64,000 nt of DNA from Pontibacter mangrovi (lineage in GTDB: Bacteria; Bacteroidota; Bacteroidia; Cytophagales; Hymenobacteraceae), in contig NZ_VFRQ01000002.1 of NCBI RefSeq assembly GCF_006385705.1, positions 62,001-126,000 on the forward strand, in the 5' to 3' direction. The position numbers and the translations under genes are program-made. Below are positions 33,297 through 42,108 of the stretch, piece by piece. The notes beneath the pieces are model-generated. The model saw only the letters and a program-made list of their open reading frames with translations. It did no database searches and was not told the DNA's origin. Every line of letters starts with the position of its first letter. Positions within the stretch are counted from its first letter, which is position 1.

Positions 33297-34325
33297 ATGA
33301 GCAAAAAGAACACTGGTAAAATCGGTGTGCTGCTGGTAAACCTTGGCACGCCTGATACACCTGAAACGCCTGATGTTAGAAAGTACCTGCGCGAGTTCTT
33401 GTTAGACAAGCGCGTGATTGACATAAACCCAGTTGGTCGCTTTTTCCTTATAAATGGAGTCATCGCGCCTTTCCGTGCACCAAAGTCTGCGGTGGTGTAC
33501 AAGCAGCTTTGGACTGAGCGCGGCTCTCCCCTGCTTTACCATGGTATAGATCTGAAGGAGAAGCTGCAGGCAAGCCTCGGCAGTGACTACTTCGTTTCTT
33601 TTGGCATGCGTTACCAGAAGCCAAGTATAAAAAGCGCCTTGGAAGAGCTACGAGAGCAAAGTGTAGATCGTATCATTGTGTTCCCACTGTTCCCGCAATA
33701 CGCCTCTGCCAGCACCGGCTCCGCCCATGATAAGATCATGGAGATCATTAAGGACTGGTGGATCATACCGAGCATCAACTTTATCTCTAACTTCTGCAAC
33801 GACCCTGGCTTTATTGAATCATTCGCGGAGCTGGGCAGAAAGTATCTGGCCGAGGATAACTACGACCACGTGATGTTCAGCTACCACGGTTTGCCGGAGC
33901 GCCATATCCTGAAAGGTAGCGACCACGGCTACTGTAAACTCGGCTCCTGCTGCAACAGCTACAACAAGCGCAACCAGTACTGCTACCGCGCCTCCTGCTT
34001 CGAGACATCGCGCCAGTTGGCTGCGGCGCTAGGCCTGCGCGAGGACCAGTATTCCGTGGCGTTCCAGTCGCGGTTGGGCAAAGACCCTTGGCTGAAACCG
34101 TATAGTGATGAGGTGCTGAAAACCTATCCGGAGAAAGGCATTAAAAAGGTGCTGGCCTTCAGCCCTGCCTTCGTAGCCGACTGCCTGGAAACGACCATTG
34201 AGGTCGGCGAAGAGTTTAAGGAGATGTTTGAGCACGCCGGCGGCGAGAAGTGGCAGCTGGTAGAGAGCCTGAACTCCAACGATACTTGGGTGGAGGCCGT
34301 AAAGCAGATTATTCTGAAGAACTAG
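33297..34325 (+). CDS. hemH: Ferrochelatase with cysteine-rich insertion
   Basis: Inserts iron into protoporphyrin (or coproporphyrin) in the last steps of heme synthesis. The 342 residues include VLLVNLGTPDTPETPDV (11-27), the catalytic histidine H197 in FSYHGLPERH and the family's glutamate region near ETTIEVGEEF. Between residues 213 and 234 there are five cysteines (213, 218, 219, 229, 234) in a short insertion just after the active-site histidine. Some bacterial ferrochelatases bind a [2Fe-2S] cluster through such internal cysteines, so iron-sulfur binding is plausible here. The gene has its own promoter and terminator and stands apart from other heme genes. Confidence 0.95.
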   Translation: MSKKNTGKIGVLLVNLGTPDTPETPDVRKYLREFLLDKRVIDINPVGRFFLINGVIAPFRAPKSAVVYKQLWTERGSPLLYHGIDLKEKLQASLGSDYFVSFGMRYQKPSIKSALEELREQSVDRIIVFPLFPQYASASTGSAHDKIMEIIKDWWIIPSINFISNFCNDPGFIESFAELGRKYLAEDNYDHVMFSYHGLPERHILKGSDHGYCKLGSCCNSYNKRNQYCYRASCFETSRQLAAALGLREDQYSVAFQSRLGKDPWLKPYSDEVLKTYPEKGIKKVLAFSPAFVADCLETTIEVGEEFKEMFEHAGGEKWQLVESLNSNDTWVEAVKQIILKN

Positions 34326-34345
34326 CCTTAACAGCACATAGACAG

Positions 34346-34383
34346 AAAGAGGCCGCTAATGGAACTGCATCAGCGGCCTCTTT
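34346..34383. terminator. Bidirectional terminator after hemH
   Basis: Perfect 12-base stem aaagaggccgct/agcggcctcttt with a 14-base loop, followed by TTTTATAC. It separates hemH from the convergent gene at 34397. Confidence 0.9.
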
Positions 34384-34396
34384 TTATACTTTCGGG

Positions 34397-34900
34397 CTAA
34401 TCCCAGTCCCAGTCCCAATCGTCTTCTTCCCCATCTTCCTCATCAAGGCCATAAGATAAAGGAGCCTTTACGTAAATGCCGAGCGCTTTCTGCGTTCCTT
34501 CCCCGCTGTACCTTACCCTGTAGTTGAGGCCGGCAAAGTAATTTACCCAGTAATCGGTCTGCAGCCCCAGCACGGCACTCTCTTCTTTCCTCAGCTCTAA
34601 GTATGGACCTGCGGATAACCCCGCTATGCCGATGCCTGTTTGAGCCTGCATATATAAAACAGTGCTGCCCTTCCTGCGGTCGAAGCCCAGGTTGCCGCTC
34701 ACCGGAAACCGATCCTCGAACCACCACAGCGAAGCCTCCACGCCCCAGCTTACCTTCGGCTTTTTGTCCCCGAAATTAAAGTGTAGGGCCGGACCAACCG
34801 AGAAAATATCCTGCGCCTGCGCTGAAGAGAATACCAGCAGCATTAGCAGCAAAAGCAGTTTATACTTTACAACTGCTTTTATACTTTGAGATGGCATCAT
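34397..34900 (-). CDS. Probable small outer-membrane beta-barrel protein
   Basis: A 167-residue secreted protein. ATG 34900 or 34897 gives a signal peptide (KYKLLLLLMLLVFSSAQAQ) and lies 14 bases after the LOG gene stop; a longer frame would overlap that gene. The mature sequence consists of alternating hydrophobic/polar strands with glycine and aromatic residues (SVGPALHFNFG, VSWGVEASLWWF, GLNYRVRYSG), typical of small outer-membrane barrels. It ends in an odd acidic/tryptophan run, EEDDWDWDWD. No family is recognised. It is probably cotranscribed with the LOG gene. Confidence 0.65.
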   Translation of the reverse strand: MMPSQSIKAVVKYKLLLLLMLLVFSSAQAQDIFSVGPALHFNFGDKKPKVSWGVEASLWWFEDRFPVSGNLGFDRRKGSTVLYMQAQTGIGIAGLSAGPYLELRKEESAVLGLQTDYWVNYFAGLNYRVRYSGEGTQKALGIYVKAPLSYGLDEEDGEEDDWDWDWD

Positions 34901-34914
34901 GTATGTGCCTGTTG

Positions 34915-35496
34915 CTAAATCCGCTCCGAATCCACCCAATCCTCCGACACGGCAGCGGCATACTTGGTCAGCTTCTGCAACAGCACCTCCGCGTCGCTCT
35001 CCACGATCAGGCTATTCTTGTACTCCGGCTTAATCAGCCCCTCCTGCACACAGTCCGAGAGAAAGGACATGAACTTATCATAGTAGCCGTTCACGTTGTA
35101 GAAGGCCACCGGCTTTTTAATGATGCCCAGTTGGTTCCAGGTGATGATCTCGTTTACCTCATCCAAGGTGCCGAAGCCGCCGGGCATGGCGATAAACGCA
35201 TCCGACTTAGCTGCCATCAGGGCTTTCCGCTCGTGCATGGTCTTTACCACGTGCTGCTCTGTCAGGCCGGTGTGCGCCACCTCGCGGTCTATCAGGCTCT
35301 GCGGAATCACGCCCACAGCTTCCCCGCCTTTGGCAAGTATGGCATCGGCAATCGTGCCCATCAGCCCTACCTTACCACCGCCAAACACCAGTCTCATACT
35401 TTGTGCGGCCATCAGCTGGCCCAGCTTGGTGGCTGCCTCGGCATACATAGGATTGTTGCCGGCATTGGCGCCACAGAAAACGGCTATACTTTTCAT
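34915..35496 (-). CDS. LOG-family nucleoside monophosphate phosphoribohydrolase
   Basis: A 193-residue Rossmann-like protein of the LOG (lysine decarboxylase-like, TIGR00730) family, which removes the base from nucleoside 5'-monophosphates, including cytokinin ribosides. The signature PGGFGTLDEVNEIITWNQLG (about 81-100) contains the catalytic glutamate and the conserved arginine region lies earlier. The start MKSIAVFCGANAGNNP is the normal family start. Physiological role in bacteria is not settled. Confidence 0.93.
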   Translation of the reverse strand: MKSIAVFCGANAGNNPMYAEAATKLGQLMAAQSMRLVFGGGKVGLMGTIADAILAKGGEAVGVIPQSLIDREVAHTGLTEQHVVKTMHERKALMAAKSDAFIAMPGGFGTLDEVNEIITWNQLGIIKKPVAFYNVNGYYDKFMSFLSDCVQEGLIKPEYKNSLIVESDAEVLLQKLTKYAAAVSEDWVDSERI

Positions 35497-35521
35497 ACTT
35501 TATACATTGTAGTTTTTAACG

Positions 35522-35553
35522 AAGAAGGCCCCAGCTGTTTGCCAGGGCCCTTT
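35522..35553 (-). terminator. Weak hairpin after the cysteine desulfurase gene
   Basis: Stem AAGGCCC/GGGCCCTT with one bulged base, 20-50 bases after the stop at 35576. The pairing is modest, so this is a possible terminator only. Confidence 0.45.
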
Positions 35554-35575
35554 TATACTTTACGCTGCTGTATAC

Positions 35576-36718
35576 TTAAGCCAGCTGCTTGTTATACATT
35601 TTAGCCACTGTCTCAGCCACGTAATCAATCTCCTCCGGCGTGTTATACTTGCTGAACGAGAAACGCACCGAGCCGCGGCTTGGGTCCACATCCAGCGCAC
35701 GCAGCACATGCGAGCCGGCGTTGGCGCCGCTGCTGCAGGCACTACCGCCCGAAGCCGAAATTTTGGCGATATCCAGGCTAAAGAGAAGCATTTCGTTAAT
35801 GTCCGAGGCAGGCAAGCTCACGTTCAGCACCGTGTACAGGCTCTTGTCGCCAAACTCCGACATACCGTTGAAGCTCACGTCCTCCATCTGCTCGCGCAGC
35901 TGGTGGATCATGCGGTCTTTCAGGCCTTGGATATAGCGGGTGTGCTCTTCCATGTCGCGGTAAGCGATCTCCAGCGCCTTGGCTAGGCCGATGATGCCGT
36001 ACACGTTTTCGGTGCCGCCGCGCATGTTGCGCTCCTGCGCCCCACCCTGAATCAGCGGCTGAATCTTGGTCTCTGCATCGCAGTACAAAAAACCCACACC
36101 TTTCGGACCATGAAACTTGTGCGCCGACCCAACAATAAAGTTAGCCTTCAGCTGCTGCAGGTCGTGCTTGTAGTGGCCCATGGTCTGCACCGTGTCCGAG
36201 TGAAACACTGCGTTATACTTCCTGCAGATCTCCCCAATCGCCTCAATATTATTTAATGTACCGATCTCGTTGTTGGCGTGCATGATGGATACCAGCGTCT
36301 GCGGCTGGTTGGCCAGCAGCTCCTCCAGGTGCTCCAGGTCCAGGTTACCGCGCTCGTCGTGGCGCAGGTAGCTCAGTTGCACCTCATGCTGCTTCTCCAG
36401 AAGCTCCATAGTATGCAGCACGGCGTGGTGCTCCAGTTTGGTAGTGATAGCATGCTTGATGCCCAGCGAGCGACAGGTGCAGATAATGGCTGCGTTATCG
36501 GCCTCGGTACCGCCCGAGGTAAAGAAAACCTCGGCAGGCGACGTGTTCAGCAGGCCTGCCACGGTTTTACGCGACCGCTCAATAGCCGCCCGCACCTCGC
36601 GCCCATGCGAGTGGATAGAGGATGGGTTACCGAAGTGCTCCAGCATAAAAGGGACCATGGCGTCAAAAACCTCTTTATCGAGAGGGGTGGTGGCAGCATT
36701 ATCTAAATAAACACGCAT
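35576..36718 (-). CDS. Cysteine desulfurase (NifS/IscS type)
   Basis: PLP enzyme that takes sulfur from cysteine for iron-sulfur clusters and tRNA thiolation. The 380 residues start VYLDNAATTPLD; the PLP lysine is in GSAHKFHGPKG and the catalytic cysteine loop in ASGGSACSSG. The spacing and the longer active-site loop fit the group I NifS/IscS enzymes. It stands alone, with no iscU or suf genes beside it. Whether it is IscS or a specialised NifS paralogue cannot be decided. Confidence 0.95.
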   Translation of the reverse strand: MRVYLDNAATTPLDKEVFDAMVPFMLEHFGNPSSIHSHGREVRAAIERSRKTVAGLLNTSPAEVFFTSGGTEADNAAIICTCRSLGIKHAITTKLEHHAVLHTMELLEKQHEVQLSYLRHDERGNLDLEHLEELLANQPQTLVSIMHANNEIGTLNNIEAIGEICRKYNAVFHSDTVQTMGHYKHDLQQLKANFIVGSAHKFHGPKGVGFLYCDAETKIQPLIQGGAQERNMRGGTENVYGIIGLAKALEIAYRDMEEHTRYIQGLKDRMIHQLREQMEDVSFNGMSEFGDKSLYTVLNVSLPASDINEMLLFSLDIAKISASGGSACSSGANAGSHVLRALDVDPSRGSVRFSFSKYNTPEEIDYVAETVAKMYNKQLA

Positions 36719-36769
36719 ACTTGTAAGGTATATTTTTCTTGTTCTGTTCTTTACTCAACCACTAAAGTA

Positions 36770-36820
36770 TAAAAAAAAGTTGCGCCAACGGCAGGAACAA
36801 TCCCATACCAGTGGCGCAAC
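36770..36820 (-). terminator. Terminator of glmM
   Basis: Nine-base stem gttgcgcca/tggcgcaac, 24-base loop, followed on the minus strand by TTTTTTTTATAC (complement of 36767-36778). A classic intrinsic terminator. Confidence 0.85.
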
Positions 36821-36874
36821 ACGGCTTGTTACCCTCGCTTTTTATGACAGCAGCAACAACACATACTTTAGTTT

Positions 36875-38260
36875 TTATTTAGAGATGATCTCTTTGATAT
36901 CGGCAATAATTTTATTCGCCAGGTGCTCGGCCGTGGCGTTGCTGTCGCTCTCGGCGTAGATGCGGATGATGGGCTCGGTGTTGGATTTGCGCAGGTGCAC
37001 CCACTCCTTGTCGAACTCAATCTTCACCCCGTCAATCGTGTTGATCGGCTGCTTGGCGTAGCGCTCCTGCATCTGGCGCAGCACCTCGTCCACGTCCACC
37101 TCCGGCGTCAGCTCTATCTTGTTTTTGGAGATGTAGTAGTTCGGATAACTGGCGCGCAGGCGCGTCATGCTCATGCCGGACTTGGCCAGGTGCGTCAGGA
37201 ACAGGGCAATGCCCACCAGCGCGTCGCGGCCGTAGTGCAGCTCCGGGTAAATGATACCGCCGTTGCCCTCGCCGCCGATGATGGCGTTCTGCTCCTTCAT
37301 CATGTTCACCACGTTCACCTCGCCCACAGCGGCAGCGTAATATTCGCCACCGGCTTTCTCCGTCACGTCGCGCAGCGCACGGGTAGAGGAAAGGTTAGAA
37401 ACGGTGTTGCCTACCTGGTTCTTTAATATATAATCGGCTACGGCTACCAAGGTATACTCCTCGCCGAACATGCTGCCGTCCTCGTTGATCAGTGCCAGGC
37501 GGTCTACATCCGGGTCTACCACGATGCCCAGGTCAAACTTGCCTTTCTCGATCACACGCGAGATCTCGCGCAGGTTCTCTGGCAGCGGCTCCGGGTTGTG
37601 CGGAAAGTTGCCATCCGGCTCGCAGTACAGTTTCTCAATTTTGTTGACGCCCAGCGCCTCCAGCAGCATCGGCACGGCAAAACCGCCGCACGAGTTCACG
37701 GCATCCACCGCTACGCTAAAGTTCTTGGCTTTAATCGCCTCCACGTCTACCAGCGGCAGGTCAAGTATGGCCTTGATGTGCTTTCCTAGCACTTCATTGT
37801 CTTGGGTATACTTGCCTAGCTCTGTTACCTGCGCAAACTCAAAAGCCTCTTTCTCGGCGATGTTCAGCACCAGCTTGCCCTCCGTATCAGAGATAAACTC
37901 GCCTTTGTGGTTCAAAAGCTTCAGGGCGTTCCACTGTTTCGGGTTATGGCTGGCAGTAAGTATAATACCGCCGCCGGCCTGCATGTCCGGCACGGCCATC
38001 TCCACGGTTGGGGTAGTAGAAAGGCCTACATCAACCACATCGATGCCCAAGCCCTGCAGCGTGGCGCACACCAGCTTGTTCACCATGTCGCCGGAAAGGC
38101 GCGCGTCGCGGCCTACTACAATTGTCTTCTTATCGGTGTTCTGCAACACCCAGCTTCCGAAAGCAGCGGAAAACTTAACCACATCCACAGGGGTAAGTCC
38201 TTCTCCAGCCTGTCCGCCTATCGTGCCACGTATTCCTGAAATTGATTTTATTAAAGCCAC
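36875..38260 (-). CDS. glmM: Phosphoglucosamine mutase
   Basis: Interconverts glucosamine-6-phosphate and glucosamine-1-phosphate for peptidoglycan and lipopolysaccharide precursors. The 461-residue alpha-D-phosphohexomutase has the phosphoserine loop TASHNPKQWNALKLL (S104 phosphorylated), the metal-binding DPDVDRLAL and the sugar-binding GGEGNGGIIYPE. The C-terminal phosphate-binding RKSNTEPIIRIYAES is complete. The N-terminus MALIKSISGIRGTIGG supports GlmM over PgcA or ManB, though a wider substrate range is possible. Confidence 0.92.
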   Translation of the reverse strand: MALIKSISGIRGTIGGQAGEGLTPVDVVKFSAAFGSWVLQNTDKKTIVVGRDARLSGDMVNKLVCATLQGLGIDVVDVGLSTTPTVEMAVPDMQAGGGIILTASHNPKQWNALKLLNHKGEFISDTEGKLVLNIAEKEAFEFAQVTELGKYTQDNEVLGKHIKAILDLPLVDVEAIKAKNFSVAVDAVNSCGGFAVPMLLEALGVNKIEKLYCEPDGNFPHNPEPLPENLREISRVIEKGKFDLGIVVDPDVDRLALINEDGSMFGEEYTLVAVADYILKNQVGNTVSNLSSTRALRDVTEKAGGEYYAAAVGEVNVVNMMKEQNAIIGGEGNGGIIYPELHYGRDALVGIALFLTHLAKSGMSMTRLRASYPNYYISKNKIELTPEVDVDEVLRQMQERYAKQPINTIDGVKIEFDKEWVHLRKSNTEPIIRIYAESDSNATAEHLANKIIADIKEIISK

Positions 38261-38283
38261 TGATCCGTATATTAGTTGCCCGG

Positions 38284-38291
38284 CAAAAGTA
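38284..38291 (-). promoter_or_regulatory. Putative -7 box for glmM
   Basis: TACTTTTG on the minus strand matches TAnnTTTG, 24 bases before the glmM start. Confidence 0.45.
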
Positions 38292-38414
38292 ATAATTTTA
38301 CTTATACTTCCAGCGGTTTATGTTCTATTCTGGCAACAGAAAACCAGCCCAAGTGCCTGCGGCACACTGTACCGCATATGCGCCTGCTGCCTTCTGGTAT
38401 ACCGGCACGTGGCT

Positions 38415-38684
38415 TTATACTTTGTTCTCCGTGATCAGCTCCTTCACCCGCAGCCGCCCCACCTCCAGGTCTTTGATCTTGAGGCGGCCTACTGCACCCG
38501 TCTGTAGCGCCAGCCTTTTAATGGCCAGACTGCCGATGGCAAGCGCCCCGACAGCCATGGCCCCGACGCTCACCACCGCCAGCGCAGTGGCGATGCGGGC
38601 AAACGCTACCTGCGACTGCACGGCTGCTGGCACAGCGGCAATTTTCTGGATATTCTTTTTCTTCTTCATCTTATAGTATGACAT
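38415..38684 (-). CDS. Small hydrophobic protein with periodic repeats
   Basis: An 89-residue protein: a lysine-rich N-terminus (MKKKKNIQKI, or five residues longer), a hydrophobic Ala/Gly/Val segment (residues 28-52) and a repetitive C-terminus with a five- to six-residue period (LAIGSLAIKRLALQTGAVGRL then LKIKDLEVGRLRVKELI). The period resembles pentapeptide or beta-helical proteins. The first repeats may be membrane-associated. No family is recognised. The frame is in good codon usage and lies alone ahead of glmM on the same strand. Confidence 0.55.
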   Translation of the reverse strand: MSYYKMKKKKNIQKIAAVPAAVQSQVAFARIATALAVVSVGAMAVGALAIGSLAIKRLALQTGAVGRLKIKDLEVGRLRVKELITENKV

Positions 38685-38821
38685 AGTAGATAATAATGTG
38701 GCCTGGCCCTTTAACCAGTTTATATACTTACTTACGCAGGAAACACAGCCATACCTCCGCCTGAAATGTTATTACAGTGTTAAGCCCTCTGCGGCCTAGG
38801 CTACAAACGCTAAATATTTAG

Positions 38822-38829
38822 TATATTTG
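38822..38829 (+). promoter_or_regulatory. Putative -7 box for mazG
   Basis: TATATTTG matches TAnnTTTG, only five bases before the mazG ATG at 38835, which would give a nearly leaderless transcript. Confidence 0.45.
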
Positions 38830-38834
38830 CCTTT

Positions 38835-39644
38835 ATGACTACCTCTAAAACCGACACCAGCGCCCGCCAACGCCAGCTTGAGGCTTTTAGCCGCCTGTTG
38901 GACGTGATGGACGACCTCCGCGAAAAATGTCCCTGGGACCGCAAGCAAACCATGGAGAGCCTGCGCCACCTTACTATAGAAGAAACCTATGAGCTTTCCG
39001 ACGCCATCCTGAAAGGAGAACTGCAGGAGGTGAAGAAGGAGATCGGCGACATTATGCTGCACCTGGTTTTCTACGCCAAGATAGCCTCAGAGAAAGGCGC
39101 CTTCGACATAGCCGATGTGCTGAACGCCCAGTGCGAGAAGCTTATTTTCCGGCACCCGCACATTTACGGCGACGCCACTGCCAGCAGCGAGGAGGAGGTA
39201 AAGCAGAACTGGGAGAAGCTAAAACTGAAGGAAGGCAACAAATCTGTGCTGGGAGGAGTACCACAGTCATTGCCTGCTTTGGTAAAGGCCATGCGCATAC
39301 AGGAAAAAGCCCGCGGCGCCGGCTTCGACTGGGACGACAAATCGCAGGTATGGGCAAAGGTGCAGGAGGAGTTGGGAGAGTTCGCCAGCGAGTTTAATGT
39401 GCCCGACACGGCATCTATCGACCAGGAGAAGGCTTCCGCTGAGTTCGGCGACCTGCTTTTCTCGCTAATAAACTTTGCGCGCTTTGCCGGCATAAACCCC
39501 GAAGAGGCATTAGAACGTACAAACCTGAAATTCATATCGCGCTTCCAGTATATAGAAGAGGCTGCGGCCAAAGACGGAAAATCGTTGCAGGACATGACCT
39601 TGCAAGAAATGGATTATTACTGGAACCAGGCAAAAAAACTGTAA
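38835..39644 (+). CDS. mazG: Nucleoside triphosphate pyrophosphohydrolase MazG
   Basis: House-cleaning enzyme that hydrolyses (deoxy)nucleoside triphosphates to monophosphates and pyrophosphate. The 269-residue protein has two MazG helical domains; the N-terminal one begins CPWDRKQTMESLRHLTIEE with the acidic metal cluster EETYELSDAI and EIGDIMLHLVF. The second (EFGDLLFSLINFARFAGINPE) is also intact. Length and arrangement are like E. coli MazG. No partner toxin-antitoxin genes are nearby. Confidence 0.95.
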   Translation: MTTSKTDTSARQRQLEAFSRLLDVMDDLREKCPWDRKQTMESLRHLTIEETYELSDAILKGELQEVKKEIGDIMLHLVFYAKIASEKGAFDIADVLNAQCEKLIFRHPHIYGDATASSEEEVKQNWEKLKLKEGNKSVLGGVPQSLPALVKAMRIQEKARGAGFDWDDKSQVWAKVQEELGEFASEFNVPDTASIDQEKASAEFGDLLFSLINFARFAGINPEEALERTNLKFISRFQYIEEAAAKDGKSLQDMTLQEMDYYWNQAKKL

Positions 39645-40067
39645 GCCTGCATACATTTAAAGCGATAATTTACCTATATTTATTGCGCTTTTCTTAACTA
39701 TACAGAAAGAAGCGCCACTGCAAAGGTTTTATCTGATGGCAGAGGCACGGCAGTGCTGCATGTCAGCCATAGATGGCACCCAAAGCGCCTCGTTGTTTAT
39801 ACTTTGAAATAAAAGCAATTATTTATAATTTGCGATATTGCAGCTTCCTTAATTTGGAATTATGGAAGACAAAGGCTTAAATTTAGGCAGCTGAAGCATT
39901 GGCTGTAGCCTTTAAACAAATATTTTTCGGGCCGGCAGGGTTTGAAAATTAGAGAAAAGTATGAAATTGCAAATTCAATAAAGAACTAAAAGCGAAACAA
40001 TTACATTTTATAATTACACAAACTATTTATTACAACACAAACAGCTAAACTTTAAACTTTAATTAAA
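39645..40067 (+). promoter_or_regulatory. Long AT-rich leader upstream of exbB
   Basis: The 423-base spacer has no gene. A promoter-like pair lies at 39803-39806 (TTTG) and 39824-39832 (TATAATTTG, near but not exactly TAnnTTTG), which would leave an untranslated leader of about 230 bases before exbB. The last 100 bases are very A-rich and unstructured. A leader of this length may carry regulation, but no known riboswitch is recognised. Confidence 0.4.
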
Positions 40068-40934
40068 ATGGAAAAAAAGACTGCAGTAGTGAGCAAGAAT
40101 GCTAATGTAGAGAATAAGCCGAACGCGGTAGGCTCTCTATTTGCGAGCATCGTAATTCCGGTTGCCATTATAGCATGTGTGCTTATCTATATGTTCGTTC
40201 TTGGCAACCCTGCCAACTTCGAAGGCAATGATCCGAACAACCACCCACTTCCGGGCAACTACCTTGGTATCGTATACAAAGGTGGCTGGGTAGTACCAGT
40301 GCTGATGTCTCTGAACCTGATGGTATTCATCTTCTCTATCGAGCGTGCTCTGACAATCGGTAAAGCAAAAGGTACTAAGAGCGTGGCAGAATTCGTACGC
40401 GTTATCTCTGCTAAACTGAACCAGCGCGACATCAACGGCGCTATCGCATCTTGCGACACGCAGAAAGGCTCTGTAGCAAACGTAGTAAAAGCCGGCCTGC
40501 TGAAGTACAAAGAAATGCAGAACGAGCCAGAGCTGCTGAAAGCAGAGAAAGTTGCCGCTATCCAGAAAGAGATCGAAGAGTCTACTTCACTGGAGCTGCC
40601 AATGCTGGAGAAAAACCTGGTGGTTATCTCAACTATCGCCTCTATCTCTACACTGGTAGGTCTGATCGGTACGGTACTTGGTATGATCAAGGCCTTCTCG
40701 GCTCTTGCAACTTCAGGTGCTCCTGACTCTGTAGCCCTTGCAAACGGTATCTCTGAGGCCCTTATCAACACAGCCCTTGGTATCACAGGCTCTACTATCG
40801 CGATCATCGCTTACAACTACTTTACAAGCAAGATCGACGTGCTTACTTACAGCATCGACGAAGCTGGCTTCAGCATGGTATCTACGTTCGCTGCTCAGCA
40901 CGACACGCCAGCTGCAAGACCACAAACTGTTTAA
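40068..40934 (+). CDS. exbB: ExbB / MotA-TolQ-family proton channel
   Basis: Inner-membrane subunit that uses the proton gradient to energise TonB. The 288 residues have one N-terminal transmembrane helix (28-48), a large cytoplasmic loop and two C-terminal helices (about 180-240) with the family motif LVGLIGTVLGMIKAF and ALINTALGITGSTIAIIAYN. It is first of exbB-exbD-exbD-tonB. It contains no copy of the AAGTATR heptamer and uses preferred codons, consistent with strong expression. Confidence 0.95.
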   Translation: MEKKTAVVSKNANVENKPNAVGSLFASIVIPVAIIACVLIYMFVLGNPANFEGNDPNNHPLPGNYLGIVYKGGWVVPVLMSLNLMVFIFSIERALTIGKAKGTKSVAEFVRVISAKLNQRDINGAIASCDTQKGSVANVVKAGLLKYKEMQNEPELLKAEKVAAIQKEIEESTSLELPMLEKNLVVISTIASISTLVGLIGTVLGMIKAFSALATSGAPDSVALANGISEALINTALGITGSTIAIIAYNYFTSKIDVLTYSIDEAGFSMVSTFAAQHDTPAARPQTV

Positions 40935-40958
40935 TTTTAACCGTATTAACCAGATAAG

Positions 40959-41564
40959 ATGCCTAAAGTAAAAGTAAAAAGGAAAAACCCCTCGTTGGAC
41001 ATGACGCCAATGGTGGACTTATTCTTCTTGCTGGTTACTTTCTTTATGCTGACTGCAACGGCCCGTCCTGACGAAGCTATTGTAGTAGACACACCATCAT
41101 CGGTGTCTGAAATAAAAATCCCGGATACAAACGTAATTACCATTACGGTAGGCAAAGACAGCAGAGTGTTCTTTGGCGTAGACGGGCAGCAAACTAAGGA
41201 AGCACTACTTGACAAAATCGGAGGCAAGTATGGCGTAGGATTTACTCCGGAAGAGAAGCGAACGTTTTCGCTTCTAAGCAACTTTGGAGTTCCTATCAAC
41301 CAGCTTAAGTCTTTCCTTTCGATGGAATCAAGTGCACGCAAGGAGGTAAACCAACCGGGTATACCAATCGACTCCGTACACAATGAGCTTGGCGACTGGG
41401 TACTGCAAACACGTTTAACAAACCCTAAGGTGGTGATCGCCATCAAAGGCGACAACGATGCAGACTACCCAACTGTTAAGCGTGTCATTGATGTCCTACA
41501 AGAAAAGAACGTAGACAGGTTCAACCTGATCACCGACATGGAAACCATGCCGAGGAACCTATAA
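40959..41564 (+). CDS. exbD: ExbD-family energy-transducing protein 1
   Basis: A 201-residue protein with one N-terminal membrane helix preceded by the family motif SLDMTPMVDLFFLLVTFFML (12-31), where the aspartate in MVDL is the proton-carrying residue. The periplasmic part is larger than in E. coli ExbD. With ExbB it forms the motor of the TonB complex. Separated from exbB by 24 bases and from the second exbD by 19. Confidence 0.95.
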   Translation: MPKVKVKRKNPSLDMTPMVDLFFLLVTFFMLTATARPDEAIVVDTPSSVSEIKIPDTNVITITVGKDSRVFFGVDGQQTKEALLDKIGGKYGVGFTPEEKRTFSLLSNFGVPINQLKSFLSMESSARKEVNQPGIPIDSVHNELGDWVLQTRLTNPKVVIAIKGDNDADYPTVKRVIDVLQEKNVDRFNLITDMETMPRNL

Positions 41565-41583
41565 TTAGAAAGGAGATTAGATA

Positions 41584-42105
41584 ATGGCAGAAATACAGGA
41601 AAAAGCCGACTCCGGTAAAGGTGGTAAGAAACGCGCCAAACGCTCGTCGACCAAAATCGACATGACGCCGCTGGTAGACCTTGCCGCCCTTCTGATCACA
41701 TTCTTCATGCTTACCACGACTTTCAACAAGCCGCAAACCATGGAGATTAACATGCCTAAGAAGGTTAAGGATGAATCAGAGCAGATGCCGTTGAAAGCAA
41801 GTAACGCCATGACTATTATTCTTGGCGATAATGACGAGCTTTACTATTACTTCGGCCTTGTAGAAGATGAGCCGGAAGTGGTTGAATCTAGCTACGCAGC
41901 AGACGGCATCCGTAAAGTGCTGACTTCACAACGTGTGAAGTCTAACGAAAAGATGACGGTGTTGATAAAGCCGATGGAAGAGTCCCGCTATAAGAACATG
42001 GTGGACATTCTGGACGAATTAAAAATCACGGATACCAAAAAGTTTGCCATGGTAGAAATTGCTGACGCAGACAAAGATTTGGTACAAAAACAACTAGGTA
42101 ATTAA
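41584..42105 (+). CDS. exbD: ExbD-family energy-transducing protein 2
   Basis: A 173-residue second ExbD with a basic, lysine-rich N-terminus (residues 8-24), the motif KIDMTPLVDLAALLITFFML and one membrane helix. The paired exbD genes are usual in Bacteroidota. It may form heteromers with ExbD 1. Three bases separate it from tonB. Confidence 0.94.
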   Translation: MAEIQEKADSGKGGKKRAKRSSTKIDMTPLVDLAALLITFFMLTTTFNKPQTMEINMPKKVKDESEQMPLKASNAMTIILGDNDELYYYFGLVEDEPEVVESSYAADGIRKVLTSQRVKSNEKMTVLIKPMEESRYKNMVDILDELKITDTKKFAMVEIADADKDLVQKQLGN

Positions 42106-42108
42106 GAT

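Noticed and set aside
39645-40067. Riboswitch in the exbB leader
   Set aside because: The leader is long and AT-rich, but no conserved riboswitch core or terminator/antiterminator pair was recognised.
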